Source of the DNA: Streptomyces sclerotialus
GTDB taxonomy: Bacteria; Actinomycetota; Actinomycetes; Streptomycetales; Streptomycetaceae
DNA length: 64,000 nucleotides
Assembly (NCBI RefSeq): GCF_040907265.1
Contig: NZ_JBFOHP010000002.1
Span: 682,001-746,000 of the forward strand
Direction: 5' to 3'
The position numbers were made by a program, and so were the translations under genes. The notes beneath the pieces were generated by a model, which ran no database searches, was not told where the DNA came from, and worked only from the letters and a program-made list of their open reading frames with translations. This document shows positions 38,842 through 50,111 of this stretch, one piece after another; the first letter of the stretch is position 1; every line of letters begins with the position of its first letter.

Positions 38842-39450
38842 GTGGGAGCGAACGGACGAGGGGTACAGCGCGGCAAGGGGCGGGCCGTGCGCGGCGAGGA
38901 CCGCCGTGCGGAGCTCCTCCGGGCGGCGTTGGAGGTGATCGCCGAGCGCGGTTACCGGGGCGCCTCGCTCAGCGCGGTCGCCGAGCGCGTCGGCATCACC
39001 CAGCAGGGGCTGCTGCACTACTTCCCGACGAAGGAGGCGCTGCTCGTCGCCGTGCTGGAGGCGCGGGACGAGTGGGACATCAGCGGTGGCCCGCGGCCGG
39101 GCGGCGAGCCCTGGCCGCTGGACCTGTACGCCTCGCTGGTCGAGTACAACGCGATGCGGCCCGGCGTCGTCCAGACGTTCTCGGCCCTGCTCGGCGAGAG
39201 CGTCACCGGGGACCATCCGGCGCGGGAGTTCTTCGCCCACCGCTACGAGCTGGTGCGGCGGTCCGCCGCCGCCTCGCTGCGCGGCGAGTTCGGCGAACGG
39301 CTTCCGGGCGGGCTCACGCCGGAGGAGGCGGCGCCCCTCCTCATCGCGGTCATGGACGGCCTCCAGTACCAGTGGCTCCTGGACCCCGAAGCCGTCGACA
39401 TGCCGGCCGCGTTCCGCGCGCTGCTCCGGGTACTGGGGCGAGCGGCGTAG
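38842..39450 (+). CDS. TetR family transcriptional regulator
   Basis: 202 residues from GTG 38842; a GTG at 38887 (VRGEDRRAELL) with AAGGGG upstream is an equally good start. The helix-turn-helix reads VIAERGYRGASLSAVAERVG and QQGLLHYFPTKEALL. C-terminal domain fits the TetR_C_6-like group. Divergent from the MFS-GH3 operon and likely its repressor, with a glycoside as effector. Confidence 0.88.
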   Translation: MGANGRGVQRGKGRAVRGEDRRAELLRAALEVIAERGYRGASLSAVAERVGITQQGLLHYFPTKEALLVAVLEARDEWDISGGPRPGGEPWPLDLYASLVEYNAMRPGVVQTFSALLGESVTGDHPAREFFAHRYELVRRSAAASLRGEFGERLPGGLTPEEAAPLLIAVMDGLQYQWLLDPEAVDMPAAFRALLRVLGRAA

Positions 39451-41007
<1,557 letters not shown>

Positions 41008-41034
41008 CGTACACCGCGCCCGCCGTGGTGGCGC

Positions 41035-41098
41035 GGTGACCGGCCGGGCCCTGGTGCGCAGCGATCCCGCCGCCCACCGGGGCCCGGACCCGGTCACC
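41035..41098. terminator. Hairpin between xylanase and acetylxylan esterase genes
   Basis: Inverted repeat ggtgaccggccgggcc (41035-41050) with ggcccggacccggtcacc (41081-41098), two bases bulged, loop 30 nt. It lies between convergent genes and overlaps the esterase stop; probable bidirectional terminator. Confidence 0.55.
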
Positions 41099-42065
41099 CC
41101 GCCACTCGCAGGCGTGCGCGCAGGAACCGCAGCGCCGCCTCGTCGTCGTCGGCGGCGCCCCCTTCGTGGCCGTTGTACCGCCATACGTCGATCTCCTTGG
41201 GGCCGCCGTACTCGTGGTATGCGGCGAACACCGAGGAGGGCGGCACGATGTCGTCCATCAGGGCCACGGAGAAACGGGCCGGCACGCGTGCCCGGCGGGC
41301 GAAGTTGACCCCGTCGAAATAGGCGAGCGTACGGTGCACCTGCGCCTCGCGGTCGCGATGGACGGCCAAGTAGTCGGCTATCTCACGGAACGGGGCGCTG
41401 TCGGTGACGGTGACGGCGCGCGGGAAGTCGCACAGGAACGGCACATGAGCGACGACCGCGGCGATGTCGGGGACGAGGGCCGCGACGGCCAGCGCCACTC
41501 CCCCGCCCTGACTCCTCCCGAGCACGGCGATGCGTGCGGGGTCGACCGCGCGCAGGCCCCGCGCGGCGTCGACGGCGCGGACCGCGTCGGTGAACAGGCG
41601 CCGGTAGTAGTAGGTGTGCGGGTCCTCGATGCCGCGCGTCATCATCCCGGGCACCTGCGGGCCCGCGGCGCAGCTGTCCGGGGTGTCGCCGCGGGACCAG
41701 CCGGAGCCCTGGCCGCGGGTGTCCATGTGGAAGTGCGCGAACCCGGCACCGGCCCACAGCAGGTTCTCCAGGACGTGGCCGCGCCCGCCGCCGTACCCGA
41801 CGTACTCGACGACGGTGGGCAGCGGCCCGCGCGCCCCGTGCGGCAGGCGCAGCCACCCCTTGACGGGCTCGCCGGCGTGGCCGGGGAAGGTGACGTCGTA
41901 GGTGTCGATGGCGGTCAGGCCCGTTTCGACCGCGCTCAGCGACGCCTCGGCGGGTTCAGCTCTCGCCTCGCCCAGGGTGGACTGCCAGAACGCTTCGAAG
42001 TCGGTGGGGTCGCGCTGGGCGCTGCGGTAGGTGCGCAGTTCCTTCTCGGGAAGATCGGTGTGCAT
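41094..42065 (-). CDS. Acetylxylan esterase / cephalosporin-C deacetylase (CE7)
   Basis: 323 residues, alpha/beta hydrolase of carbohydrate esterase family 7. Family signature RGQGSGWSRGD, nucleophile elbow GRSQGG (about residue 183), Asp in LMDDIVPPS and His in YNGHEGG. No signal peptide, so it removes acetyl groups from imported xylo-oligosaccharides. ATG at 42065. It follows bxlA on the same strand after a hairpin (42090-42124), so may be partly separate from it. Confidence 0.92.
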   Translation of the reverse strand: MHTDLPEKELRTYRSAQRDPTDFEAFWQSTLGEARAEPAEASLSAVETGLTAIDTYDVTFPGHAGEPVKGWLRLPHGARGPLPTVVEYVGYGGGRGHVLENLLWAGAGFAHFHMDTRGQGSGWSRGDTPDSCAAGPQVPGMMTRGIEDPHTYYYRRLFTDAVRAVDAARGLRAVDPARIAVLGRSQGGGVALAVAALVPDIAAVVAHVPFLCDFPRAVTVTDSAPFREIADYLAVHRDREAQVHRTLAYFDGVNFARRARVPARFSVALMDDIVPPSSVFAAYHEYGGPKEIDVWRYNGHEGGAADDDEAALRFLRARLRVAG

Positions 42066-42089
42066 TCGTCTCCTCGGTGGCACGGACAC

Positions 42090-42124
42090 GTGCCCGGCCG
42101 CCGATCGGGTCGGCGACCGGGCAC
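42090..42124. terminator. Hairpin between bxlA and the esterase gene
   Basis: gtgcccgg (42090-42097) and ccgggcac (42117-42124) form a perfect 8-bp stem, with further inner GC pairing. Located 23 nt after the bxlA stop; could attenuate read-through into the esterase gene. Confidence 0.5.
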
Positions 42125-42147
42125 CTGACGATGCGTCGAAAGGGTCT

Positions 42148-44586
42148 CTACCGCTCCTGACGTTGCGTCACACGGAAGTCCGCGTGCAGCCGGCGCCGGT
42201 GGTCCACCGTGCGGACCGGCCCGGTGAGCGTGACCCGGGCGGTCAGCCGGGTATCCGTGCTGGAGGCGCTGAACCGCAGTTCCAGCTCGCCCGGTTCGAC
42301 GACGCGGTGGCCGTCGCGGCCGGTGAAGGACGCGAGGTCGGCCGGGACGGTGACCCGCACCTCCGCCGCCTCGCCGGGCGCCAGGTCGAGGCGTACGTAA
42401 CCGATGAGGCGCTGCACGGGCTGCACGACCGAGGCGACGGGGTCGTGCAGGTAGAGCTGGACGACCTCGGTGCCCCGGCGCGCCCCGGTGTTGCACACGG
42501 TGCAGGACAGCGCGAACTCCCCTCCGGTGTCAGCCTGTTCGTTCTCCACGGCGAGGCCTGACCAGTCGAAGGTGGTGTACGTCAGCCCGTGGCCGAAGCC
42601 GAAGGCGGGAGCCGGGTCGATGTTCGAGACCTCGGTGGCGTGCCCCAGGCGGGGGGCGAGGTAGGTGGACGGCTGCGCGCCGGTGAGCCGCGGCACGCTG
42701 ACGGGGAGCCGACCCGTGGGGGCGACGCGTCCGCTGAGGACGGAGGCGAGGGCCACCGCCCCCTCCTCGCCGGGGAAGAACGTCTGGACGACGGCGGCGG
42801 CCTCGTCGGCGGCCCGGCCCAGGGCGTACGGCCGGCCGGCGAGCAGGGTGACGACGAGCGGGGTGCCGGCGTCCAGGAGCGTGTCGAGCAGCTGCTGCTG
42901 CACTCCGGGCAGGGCCAGGGAGCCGGTGTCGCAGCCTTCGCCGCTGGTCCCACGGCCGAAGAGCCCGGCCCGGTCGCCGAGTGCGGCGATCACCAGGTCG
43001 GCGTCGCGCGCCAGCCCGGCGGCCTCGGCGAAGCCGTCGGTGCCGCTGCCGTCGACGGTGGTACCGGACGCGGTGACGATCTCGCTGTCCGGGAACTCGG
43101 CGGCCAGCGCTTCGCGCAGGGTGGGCAGTTCGATGCCCGCGTGCACCTCCGGGTGCTGGCTGCCCACGTGCACGGGGAAGGAGTAGCAGCCGAGGACCGC
43201 CGTCGGCGTGTCGGCGTTGGGACCGATCAGCGCGATGCGCGCCGGGGCCCGGCCGGGCCCGAGGGGCAGCGTGCCGTCGTTGCGGAGCAGGACGACGGCC
43301 TGCTCCGCGACGCGGCGGGCCAGGTCGCGGTTGTCCGCCGTGTCGAGGTCGACCGTGCCGCGCAGGTTCGCCGCGTCCGTGTCGGTGTCCGCAGCCGTTC
43401 CGGTGAGGGCCGCCGGTGTCGGGTCCCAGTCGGCGTCCAGCAGTCCCAGCTGGACTTTCTGGATCAGGACCCGGCGCACGGCGCGGTCCACGGCCGCCTC
43501 GGGCACCAGTCCATGGGCGAGCGCTTCGCGCAGGGGCGCGCCGAACGCCTTCACCGTGGGGAGTTCCACGTCGACGCCCGCGGTGAGTGCGGCGGCCGCG
43601 GCCTCGCCGAGGCTCCCGGCGACACCGTGCAGGGTCTGGAGGAAGGCGATCCCGAAGTAGTCGGCGACGACCGTTCCCCCGAAGCCCCAGGTGTCGCGGA
43701 GCAGGCCGGTGAGCAGTGGTTCGTCGGCCGCGGACGGGATGCCGTCGGTGTCGGTGTAGGCGTGCATCACCGAGCGGACACCGCCCTCGCGCACCGCCAT
43801 CTCGAAGGGGGGCAGGATGACGTCGGCGCGCTCCCGGGGGCCCATGCCGACGGGGGCCAGGTTGCGCCCCGCGCGGGAGGCGGAGTATCCGGCGAAGTGT
43901 TTGAGGGTGGCGACGACGCCGGCGGACTCCAGGCCGCGTACGTACGCCGTGCCGATGGTGCCGACGAGGTAGGGATCCTCGCCGATGGTCTCCTCGGCCC
44001 GGCCCCAGCGGGCGTCGCGTACGACGTCGAGTACCGGGGCGAGGCCCTGGTGGACGCCGACGGCACGCAGGTCGCGGCCGATCGCCGCAGCCATCTCCTG
44101 GATCAGCGCGGGGTGGAAGGTGGCGCCCCAGGAGAGGGGGACGGGGTAGGCGGTGGCGCCCCAGGCGGCGAAGCCCGCGAGGCACTCCTCGTGCGCCAGC
44201 GCGGGGATGCCGAAGCGGTTCGCGCCGGCGATCCTGCGCTGGGTACGGAGCAGCGACAGTGCGCCGAGGGCGGGGTCGACGGGGGTGGTGCCGAAGGGCC
44301 GGGTCAGCTGGCCGATGCCGTGGGGCAGCAGGTCGTCGAGGGGTACCGGCTCCTCCATGTCGTGCTGGTGCGGGGCGACTTCGGCGCCCTCGGCGGAGGC
44401 GCCGACCCAGACCCCGAAGAGCTGGGCGGTCTTCTCCTCCAGGGTCATCTCGGCGAGCAGGGCGTCGGCCCGCTCCTCCGGGTCGCGGGCCGGGTCCCGC
44501 CACAGCGGGACCCGGGTCTCTTCGGTTCGCCGGGGCTGTTCGGTCTGTTCGGTGCGTTCGGCGTGTACGGACACGTGGCCGGTCAC
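42148..44586 (-). CDS. bxlA: GH3 beta-xylosidase (BxlA)
   Basis: 812 residues, cytoplasmic (no signal). GH3 barrel with nucleophile Asp309 in VVADYFGI and KHFAGYSASRAGRNLAPV; C-terminal GH3 domain (ALIGPNADT, GRGTSGEGCD); fibronectin-III-like end. The pattern fits exo-1,4-beta-xylosidases. Translationally coupled to bxlG (GTGA overlap at 44583-44586). The GTG at 44586 is very close to its GGAGG (3 nt); the GTG at 44574 is an alternative. Completes the bxlEFGA order known in Streptomyces. Confidence 0.92.
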   Translation of the reverse strand: MTGHVSVHAERTEQTEQPRRTEETRVPLWRDPARDPEERADALLAEMTLEEKTAQLFGVWVGASAEGAEVAPHQHDMEEPVPLDDLLPHGIGQLTRPFGTTPVDPALGALSLLRTQRRIAGANRFGIPALAHEECLAGFAAWGATAYPVPLSWGATFHPALIQEMAAAIGRDLRAVGVHQGLAPVLDVVRDARWGRAEETIGEDPYLVGTIGTAYVRGLESAGVVATLKHFAGYSASRAGRNLAPVGMGPRERADVILPPFEMAVREGGVRSVMHAYTDTDGIPSAADEPLLTGLLRDTWGFGGTVVADYFGIAFLQTLHGVAGSLGEAAAAALTAGVDVELPTVKAFGAPLREALAHGLVPEAAVDRAVRRVLIQKVQLGLLDADWDPTPAALTGTAADTDTDAANLRGTVDLDTADNRDLARRVAEQAVVLLRNDGTLPLGPGRAPARIALIGPNADTPTAVLGCYSFPVHVGSQHPEVHAGIELPTLREALAAEFPDSEIVTASGTTVDGSGTDGFAEAAGLARDADLVIAALGDRAGLFGRGTSGEGCDTGSLALPGVQQQLLDTLLDAGTPLVVTLLAGRPYALGRAADEAAAVVQTFFPGEEGAVALASVLSGRVAPTGRLPVSVPRLTGAQPSTYLAPRLGHATEVSNIDPAPAFGFGHGLTYTTFDWSGLAVENEQADTGGEFALSCTVCNTGARRGTEVVQLYLHDPVASVVQPVQRLIGYVRLDLAPGEAAEVRVTVPADLASFTGRDGHRVVEPGELELRFSASSTDTRLTARVTLTGPVRTVDHRRRLHADFRVTQRQER

Positions 44587-45404
44587 TTTCCTCCGACGCC
44601 CATCAGCCCCTGGACCAGGGCGCGACGGGCGAACAGATAGACGAGCAGGATGGGGAGCATGGACAGGACGACCGCGGCGAGCAGACCCGGGATGTCGACC
44701 CCGTGCTCGGTCTGGAAGTCGTAGAGGCCCATGGTGATGACCTTGGTGTCGGCGGACTGCGTGAGCACCAGGGGGAAGAGGAATCCGTTCCATGCCTGCA
44801 GGGCGGAGAAGACGATGATCGTGGAGAGGCCGCTGCGGGAGAGCGGCAGGACCAGTTGGAAGAAGACGCGACGGGAGGAGGCGCCGTCCATCGTCATCGC
44901 CTCGTACAGCTCCGGTGTGATGTCCCGCATCACGCCGCTGAGGATCAGGGCGCACACCGGCATGGCGAAGGCGGCGGTAGGCAGGATGACACCGATGAGG
45001 TTGTCGTAGAGCCCGGCCTCGCTCATGACGTAGAACATGGGCACGATGACGGCCTGGGAGGGGATGGCGAGGCCGAGCAGGAACAGCCGGAAGACCGTGT
45101 GCGTCAGCCTGCTGCGGCTGCGCACGATGGCGTACGACAGCGGCGGTACGAGGAGTACGACGATGCCCACGACGCACACGGTGACGAGGGCCGTGTTGAG
45201 GAAGTACTGTCCGAATCCGCTCTGGAAGTCCTTGACGTAGTTGTCGAGCGTGAAGGTCTTCGGCAGGGCCAGCGGTCCGTTCGCCCCGTAGTCGGCCCGC
45301 GACTGGAACGTGGCGACCAGCATCGCGTACAGCGGCAGTCCGACCAGGAAGAGCCAGACCAGCGAGCCGAAGCCGGCGAGGTAGTTGGGGCGGCGCTTGC
45401 TCAC
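44583..45404 (-). CDS. bxlG: Xylo-oligosaccharide ABC permease (BxlG)
   Basis: 273 residues, MalG-type permease with six helices; EAA loop EAMTMDGASSRRVFFQLVLP is intact. GTG at 45404 overlaps the bxlF stop by 4 nt. Works with BxlF and, as in other Streptomyces sugar importers, presumably the shared ATPase MsiK encoded elsewhere, since no ATPase gene is in the operon. Confidence 0.92.
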   Translation of the reverse strand: MSKRRPNYLAGFGSLVWLFLVGLPLYAMLVATFQSRADYGANGPLALPKTFTLDNYVKDFQSGFGQYFLNTALVTVCVVGIVVLLVPPLSYAIVRSRSRLTHTVFRLFLLGLAIPSQAVIVPMFYVMSEAGLYDNLIGVILPTAAFAMPVCALILSGVMRDITPELYEAMTMDGASSRRVFFQLVLPLSRSGLSTIIVFSALQAWNGFLFPLVLTQSADTKVITMGLYDFQTEHGVDIPGLLAAVVLSMLPILLVYLFARRALVQGLMGVGGK

Positions 45405-46324
45405 AGGCCCTCCATCGTGCTGCGCATCCTGTCGTAGCCCGAGAGGCGCACCACGATCAGCGAGATGACCGTGGCGACCAGGACGAGCAGCACGCCGATC
45501 GCCGAGGCCGTCCCGTAGTCGAAGTTCTTGAACGCCTTTTGGTACATGTAGAAGGCGCTGATGGTGGTGTCGGTGCCGGGGCCGCCCTGCGTGAGGATGA
45601 GGACGGTGTCGAAGGTCGTCAGGCCGCCCACCACCATCAGGATGGTGGAGGTGATGATGCTGTTGCGCAGCTGCGGCAGGGTGATGTGGAAGAACTGCCG
45701 GACCCTGCCGGCGCCGTCGATCTGCGCCGCCTGGTAGAGGACGCGGGGCACCGCGCGGGCCGCGCCCTGGTAGATCAGCGTGTGCAGCGGCGTGAACTGC
45801 CAGGCGCTCACGAAGACGAGGACGCCGATGGCGCTGCTCTGTACGCCGAAGAGGTTGCCGTCGCCGAACAGCCACTCGGCGTGTGCGGGCACACCGAAGT
45901 TGGGGTCGAGGACGGCGCGCCACAGCACGGACACGGCCGCCGCCGACAGCAGCAGCGGGACGAAGTAGATGGCGGAGAGGACGGCCCGGTTGCGCTGGTG
46001 GCCCGCCGCCCAGACGCCGAGCAGGATGCTCAGCGGCGTCTGGACGGCGACGCCGAGACCGGTGAGCAGGACGCTCAGCCAGAGACTCTTCAGCATCACG
46101 GGGTCGTCGAACAGCTTGCTCCAGTTGTCGAGCCCGGTGAACCGCGGGGCGCTCAGCCCGTCCCAGTGGGTGAAGGAGAGCACGGCGACCAGCACGAGCG
46201 GGAGGAGCGCGAAGAGGCCGAAGAAGACGGCGGCGGGTGCCGCCCAGGCGAAGCCCGGCCGGCTGACGCCGGTGGCGGTGGGGGTCATGAGAGGGGTTCC
46301 AAGTCGGGTGGTCGGCGCGGTCAC
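45401..46324 (-). CDS. bxlF: Xylo-oligosaccharide ABC permease (BxlF)
   Basis: 307 residues, MalF-type permease with six helices and EAA-like loop QAAQIDGAGRVRQFFHITLP. GTG at 46324 overlaps the bxlE stop; the ATG at 46288 (MTPTATGVS) is a possible alternative start with GGAA upstream. Confidence 0.92.
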   Translation of the reverse strand: MTAPTTRLGTPLMTPTATGVSRPGFAWAAPAAVFFGLFALLPLVLVAVLSFTHWDGLSAPRFTGLDNWSKLFDDPVMLKSLWLSVLLTGLGVAVQTPLSILLGVWAAGHQRNRAVLSAIYFVPLLLSAAAVSVLWRAVLDPNFGVPAHAEWLFGDGNLFGVQSSAIGVLVFVSAWQFTPLHTLIYQGAARAVPRVLYQAAQIDGAGRVRQFFHITLPQLRNSIITSTILMVVGGLTTFDTVLILTQGGPGTDTTISAFYMYQKAFKNFDYGTASAIGVLLVLVATVISLIVVRLSGYDRMRSTMEGL

Positions 46325-47628
46325 GACGTGGGCAGGGCCTGCATGGCCTTGATGAACCCGTCCTCGTCGAGCCCGCCGTTGAGGAACTGCTGGACGGCCT
46401 GGTGCATGCCGACCGTTGCCGTCTGCGGGTACGCCTGGTCCCAGGAGAGCTGGAAAGCGGGCGCCTTCTCGACCTTGTCGTACTGGTAGCGGGCGAAGTC
46501 CGGATCGGCGGCGGTGTCGAGGAACTTGTCGGTGGTCGTGGTGGTGGGCAGGTTGCCGATGCCGAGCTGGGCCTTGACGAACTCGTCCGAGTACTGGAGC
46601 TTCAGGAACTCCGCGACCGCCTCCGGGTGCTTGGTCTTCTTCAGCACCGAGTAGAAGTTGTTGGTGTTGCCGACGAGGTTGTCCGGATCACCCTTGCCGC
46701 CGTCGACCGACGGGAAGGTGCTGTAACCGAGGTCGTGTGCGGCGAAGTCCGGGTGGCTGTCCTGCTGGGTGGAGTACTCCCAGGAGCCCATCAGCTCGAA
46801 GCCGGCCTTCCCCGTGGCCAGGAGGGTGGGCGAGCCCTGGTCGGTGAACTTCACCGAGTCGTAGTTGGTGCCGAAGGCGCCGGCGTCCGCCAGGCTCTTG
46901 AGCATGCCGAGGGCCTTCCTGCTGTCGGCGCTCGCCCAGGCGTCCTTGTCCCCGGCCAGCGCCTTCTGGAACAGCCCGGGCCCGGCCACCCGGTCGTAGA
47001 GGTACTCGAACCACATGAGCGTGGGCCACTTGTCGCCGCCGCCCAGGGCGATCGGCGTGACGCCCTCCGCCTTGAGCTTCCGGACCGCCGCCAGCAGGTC
47101 GTCCCAGGTTCTGGGCGGCTCGATGCCGGCTTCCTCGAGCACCTTCTTGTTGTGGAACAACAGGACGGGCTGGGTGCCGCGCATGGGGACGCCGTACGGC
47201 TTCCCGTTCACCTCCGCGCTCTTGAACACCGAGGGCAGGAACTTGTCCTTCAGGCCCGGGTCCTTGGCGATGAAGTCGTCCAGTGGCATGAGGAGCCCGG
47301 CGTCGACGAACGGCTTGATGCTGCCGCCGCCCCAGTTGAAGAAGACGTCGGGAGCCTGCTCGCTGTTGATGATGGTCTGCAGCTTGGCCTGGTAGTCCGC
47401 GCCCGGAATGGTGTCCAGGACGGCCTTCACCTTCGATGTCTTGTTGAAGGTGGCGATGATCCGCTTCTCCACCTTGTTCGCGCTGTCGCCGTAGACCAGG
47501 ACGTGGATCTTGCCGTCGTCCCCGCCTGCCCGGCCGGTGTCCCCGCCGCATGCCGACAGGGTGAGCGTCAGGGTCAGAACCGCTCCGCCGACAACGGCCT
47601 TCCGCAGGAACCGTGCACGTGGTCTCAT
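46321..47628 (-). CDS. bxlE: Xylo-oligosaccharide-binding lipoprotein (BxlE)
   Basis: 435 residues, extracellular solute-binding protein family 1. Signal peptide with lipobox LTLSAC, acylated Cys near residue 28. Family features: DVFFNWGGGSIKPFVDAG and TWDDLLAAVRKLKAEGV. ATG at 47628 follows AAAGGTGGGG. First gene of bxlEFGA, with a TCGAAA-type palindrome 13 bp upstream of the start. Ligand (xylobiose) inferred from neighbours. Confidence 0.92.
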   Translation of the reverse strand: MRPRARFLRKAVVGGAVLTLTLTLSACGGDTGRAGGDDGKIHVLVYGDSANKVEKRIIATFNKTSKVKAVLDTIPGADYQAKLQTIINSEQAPDVFFNWGGGSIKPFVDAGLLMPLDDFIAKDPGLKDKFLPSVFKSAEVNGKPYGVPMRGTQPVLLFHNKKVLEEAGIEPPRTWDDLLAAVRKLKAEGVTPIALGGGDKWPTLMWFEYLYDRVAGPGLFQKALAGDKDAWASADSRKALGMLKSLADAGAFGTNYDSVKFTDQGSPTLLATGKAGFELMGSWEYSTQQDSHPDFAAHDLGYSTFPSVDGGKGDPDNLVGNTNNFYSVLKKTKHPEAVAEFLKLQYSDEFVKAQLGIGNLPTTTTTDKFLDTAADPDFARYQYDKVEKAPAFQLSWDQAYPQTATVGMHQAVQQFLNGGLDEDGFIKAMQALPTS

Positions 47629-47640
47629 CGCCCCCACCTT

Positions 47641-47654
47641 TCGAAATGTTTCGA
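47641..47654. promoter_or_regulatory. BxlR-like operator upstream of bxlE
   Basis: Perfect palindrome tcgaaatgtttcga between bxlE and the divergent LacI-type regulator. The same TCGAAA/TTTCGA arms precede the xylanase. A half-site ccgaaac follows at 47663. Inverted CGAA..TTCG repeats have been described for BxlR of Streptomyces. Confidence 0.7.
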
Positions 47655-47780
47655 CGTTATTTCCGAAACTTCATGCGTCGGGACGCTAGGGCTCCTCGCT
47701 TCGGGGGGTCAACCCTCGGTCGGCGAGTTACCAAGTTGTGATGCTGCGGCCGTAGTTGCCCGTGCTCTATGCTCCTCACC

Positions 47781-48797
47781 ATGCGCGATGACGAGGAGTT
47801 GGGCCGTGTCACCCTGGCCCAGGTGGCCAAGCAGGCCGGGGTTTCCCTCTCGACAGTTTCGAAAGTGCTCAACGGGCGGCAGGACGTCGCCGCACCGACC
47901 AGGCGCAAGGTGGAACGCCTGCTGGAGACGCACTCCTACCGGCGCACGACGCGTTCGGCCCAGGAGGCGCCGCTCATCGAGCTCGTCTTCCACGAACTGG
48001 ACAGCATCTGGGCGATGGAGCTGATCCGGGGCGTGGAGAACGTCGCCAAGGCCCACCAGGCCGGCGTCGTCCTCACCGAGAGCGGTACCCGGCAGGCTCC
48101 CGGCCCCGACTGGATCGAAGGGGTACTCCAGCGCCGGCCGCTCGGCGTGGTGCTGGTCTTCTCCGCCCTGCCGGCGGAGGTCAAGCAGCAGCTGCGCGCG
48201 CGTTCCATCCCCTTCGTCATCGTCGACCCGGCCGGCGACCCCGACCCCGACGTGCCCTCGGTGGGCTCGGCCAACTGGAACGGCGGGCTCGCGGCGACCC
48301 GCCACCTCATCGAGTGCGGGCACCGCCGCATCGGCATCATCACCGGCCCCGACGACATGCTCTGCTCGCTGGCGCGCCTGGACGGCTACCGCTCGGCGAT
48401 GAGCATGGCGGGCCTGGAGACCGACCCCGACCTCGTCCTGTACGGCGACTTCCACGTCGAGGGCGGTTACGAGGGGACGCGGAAACTGCTCGGCCTCCCC
48501 CGGCCGCCGACCGCGGTCTTCGCGGGCAGCGATCTCCAGGCGCTGGGCGCCCTGGAGGCGGCGCGCGTCAGCGGCCTGCGCGTTCCGCACGACCTGTCCG
48601 TGGTCGGCTACGACGACGTACCGGTCGCGCGCTGGTCCAGCCCGGCGCTCACCACCGTGCACCAGCCGCTGCGGCAGATGGCCGAGGAGGCGACCCAGAT
48701 GCTGCTGCGCATACGGGCGCGGGAAACCGTCACGACGAGGCTCGAACTGGCCACCAGCCTCGTCGTCCGGAAGAGCACGGCCCCGCCCCGCGACTGA
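47781..48797 (+). CDS. bxlR: LacI-family repressor of xylan/xylobiose genes (BxlR)
   Basis: 338 residues: LacI helix-turn-helix (VTLAQVAKQAGVSLSTVSKV) and a periplasmic-binding-type sensor domain ending SVVGYDDVPVARWSSPALTTV. ATG at 47781 chosen; an ATG at 47769 is in frame, neither has a strong ribosome site. Divergent from bxlE with the operator between them; expected to be released by xylobiose. Confidence 0.9.
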   Translation: MRDDEELGRVTLAQVAKQAGVSLSTVSKVLNGRQDVAAPTRRKVERLLETHSYRRTTRSAQEAPLIELVFHELDSIWAMELIRGVENVAKAHQAGVVLTESGTRQAPGPDWIEGVLQRRPLGVVLVFSALPAEVKQQLRARSIPFVIVDPAGDPDPDVPSVGSANWNGGLAATRHLIECGHRRIGIITGPDDMLCSLARLDGYRSAMSMAGLETDPDLVLYGDFHVEGGYEGTRKLLGLPRPPTAVFAGSDLQALGALEAARVSGLRVPHDLSVVGYDDVPVARWSSPALTTVHQPLRQMAEEATQMLLRIRARETVTTRLELATSLVVRKSTAPPRD

Positions 48798-48827
48798 GAG
48801 CCTGTGTCATCCCCCCGGCCGGGCCCC

Positions 48828-50111
48828 CTACGCCGCGCCGCCCTCCCGCGCGCGGCGGGGAAGCAGCAGTACGGCCAGGGCCGGTACCGCGGCGAGGACT
48901 AGCCAGGGGACGGCGGGCGGGAGACCCGTGCCGAGGAGGGAGCCGGTCGCGGAGCTGCCGGCCAGGACGAGGAGGCCCGAGACGGAGGACATCGCGCCGG
49001 TGTAGAGGCCGATCCGGCTGTCCTCGGCGAGGTCGGGGACCCAGGCGCGGGCGGCCGGGGCGACCAGCATCTGGCCGAGGGTGAGCAGGACGACGAAGAC
49101 GGCGGCGGGCAGCAGACCCGGTACGCCCGTCCAGCCGGCCGGGCGGGCCAGGGCCACCGCGGCGAAGCCGGCGGCGATGAGGAGCAGCCCGGCCGACATC
49201 GAACGGCGCAGGTCCAGCCGGTCGGCCGCCCACCTGGTGACCGGCAGCTGGGTGGTCACGACCAGCAGCGAGGACAGGGCGAACAGCCAGGCCAGCGGCG
49301 CCTGCGAGCCGGTCGCGCGGGCCACCTCCTCGGGCAGCGCCAGGTAGAGCTGGTTGTAGGCCAGCAGGTAGGCGCCGTACGCGGCGCAGAGCGCGAGGAA
49401 CCGGCCGTTGCGCAGGGCCTTGCGCAGGCCGCCCCTGCCGCGTGTCGTCGTCCGGCCGGGGATGTGCTGGGGCAGCAGCCTGGCGTGCCCGGCGAGGACC
49501 AGGACGAAGACGCCGGCGCCGGCGAGGCAGGCCGTGCGGAAGTCCACGGCGAGCAGGAGGGAGCCGAGCAGCGGGCCGAGGAACGCGCCGGCCTGGCCGG
49601 CCACGGTCAGCAGCGCCAGCACCCGGGTACGGGGGCCGCCGCCCGCCTCCTCCCAGGCCACGGCCTGCCGGGCGACCTCGGACTCCACCGCGGGCGAGAA
49701 CAGCGCGGCGGCGAAGCCGATGAGCAGTACCGCACCGATCACGGCCCAGGGCCGCTCGGCGTAGCCCAGCCAGGCGAAGCCGGCGATCCGCAGCACACAG
49801 CCCGTCAGGACGACCGGGCGGACGCCGTACCGGTCGGCCAGCGCGCCGCCCACCACGAACAGCCCCTGCTGGCTGAAGGTCCGCAGCCCCAGCACCATGC
49901 CGACCAGCCAGCCGGCCATGCCGATGCCCGTACCGAGGTGTTCGGCGAGGAACGGCAGGACGGCGAAGAAGCCGATGTTGAAGGCCAGCTGGGTGAGGAT
50001 CAGCAGGCGGAGCAGCGGGGAGAGGGCCCGCCAGGTGTGCAGGAAGGAACCGGGCGCCCGCAGCCGTGCCAGGGCCCCGCCCGTCCGTCCCGTGGCCGGG
50101 GCGTCGGTCAT
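48828..50111 (-). CDS. MFS transporter, drug/metabolite exporter type
   Basis: 427 residues with about eleven to twelve helices; motif A variant GGALADRYGVRPVVLTG in loop 2-3. Looks like the MdtG/DHA1-type exporters. ATG at 50111 overlaps the permease-fusion stop by 4 nt, so it belongs to the SBP-permease operon. Cargo unknown. Confidence 0.88.
   Translation of the reverse strand: MTDAPATGRTGGALARLRAPGSFLHTWRALSPLLRLLILTQLAFNIGFFAVLPFLAEHLGTGIGMAGWLVGMVLGLRTFSQQGLFVVGGALADRYGVRPVVLTGCVLRIAGFAWLGYAERPWAVIGAVLLIGFAAALFSPAVESEVARQAVAWEEAGGGPRTRVLALLTVAGQAGAFLGPLLGSLLLAVDFRTACLAGAGVFVLVLAGHARLLPQHIPGRTTTRGRGGLRKALRNGRFLALCAAYGAYLLAYNQLYLALPEEVARATGSQAPLAWLFALSSLLVVTTQLPVTRWAADRLDLRRSMSAGLLLIAAGFAAVALARPAGWTGVPGLLPAAVFVVLLTLGQMLVAPAARAWVPDLAEDSRIGLYTGAMSSVSGLLVLAGSSATGSLLGTGLPPAVPWLVLAAVPALAVLLLPRRAREGGAA

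Noticed and set aside
42589..44640. 683-codon plus-strand frame opposite bxlA
   Set aside because: Antisense shadow; bxlA on the minus strand has intact GH3 motifs and operon overlap.
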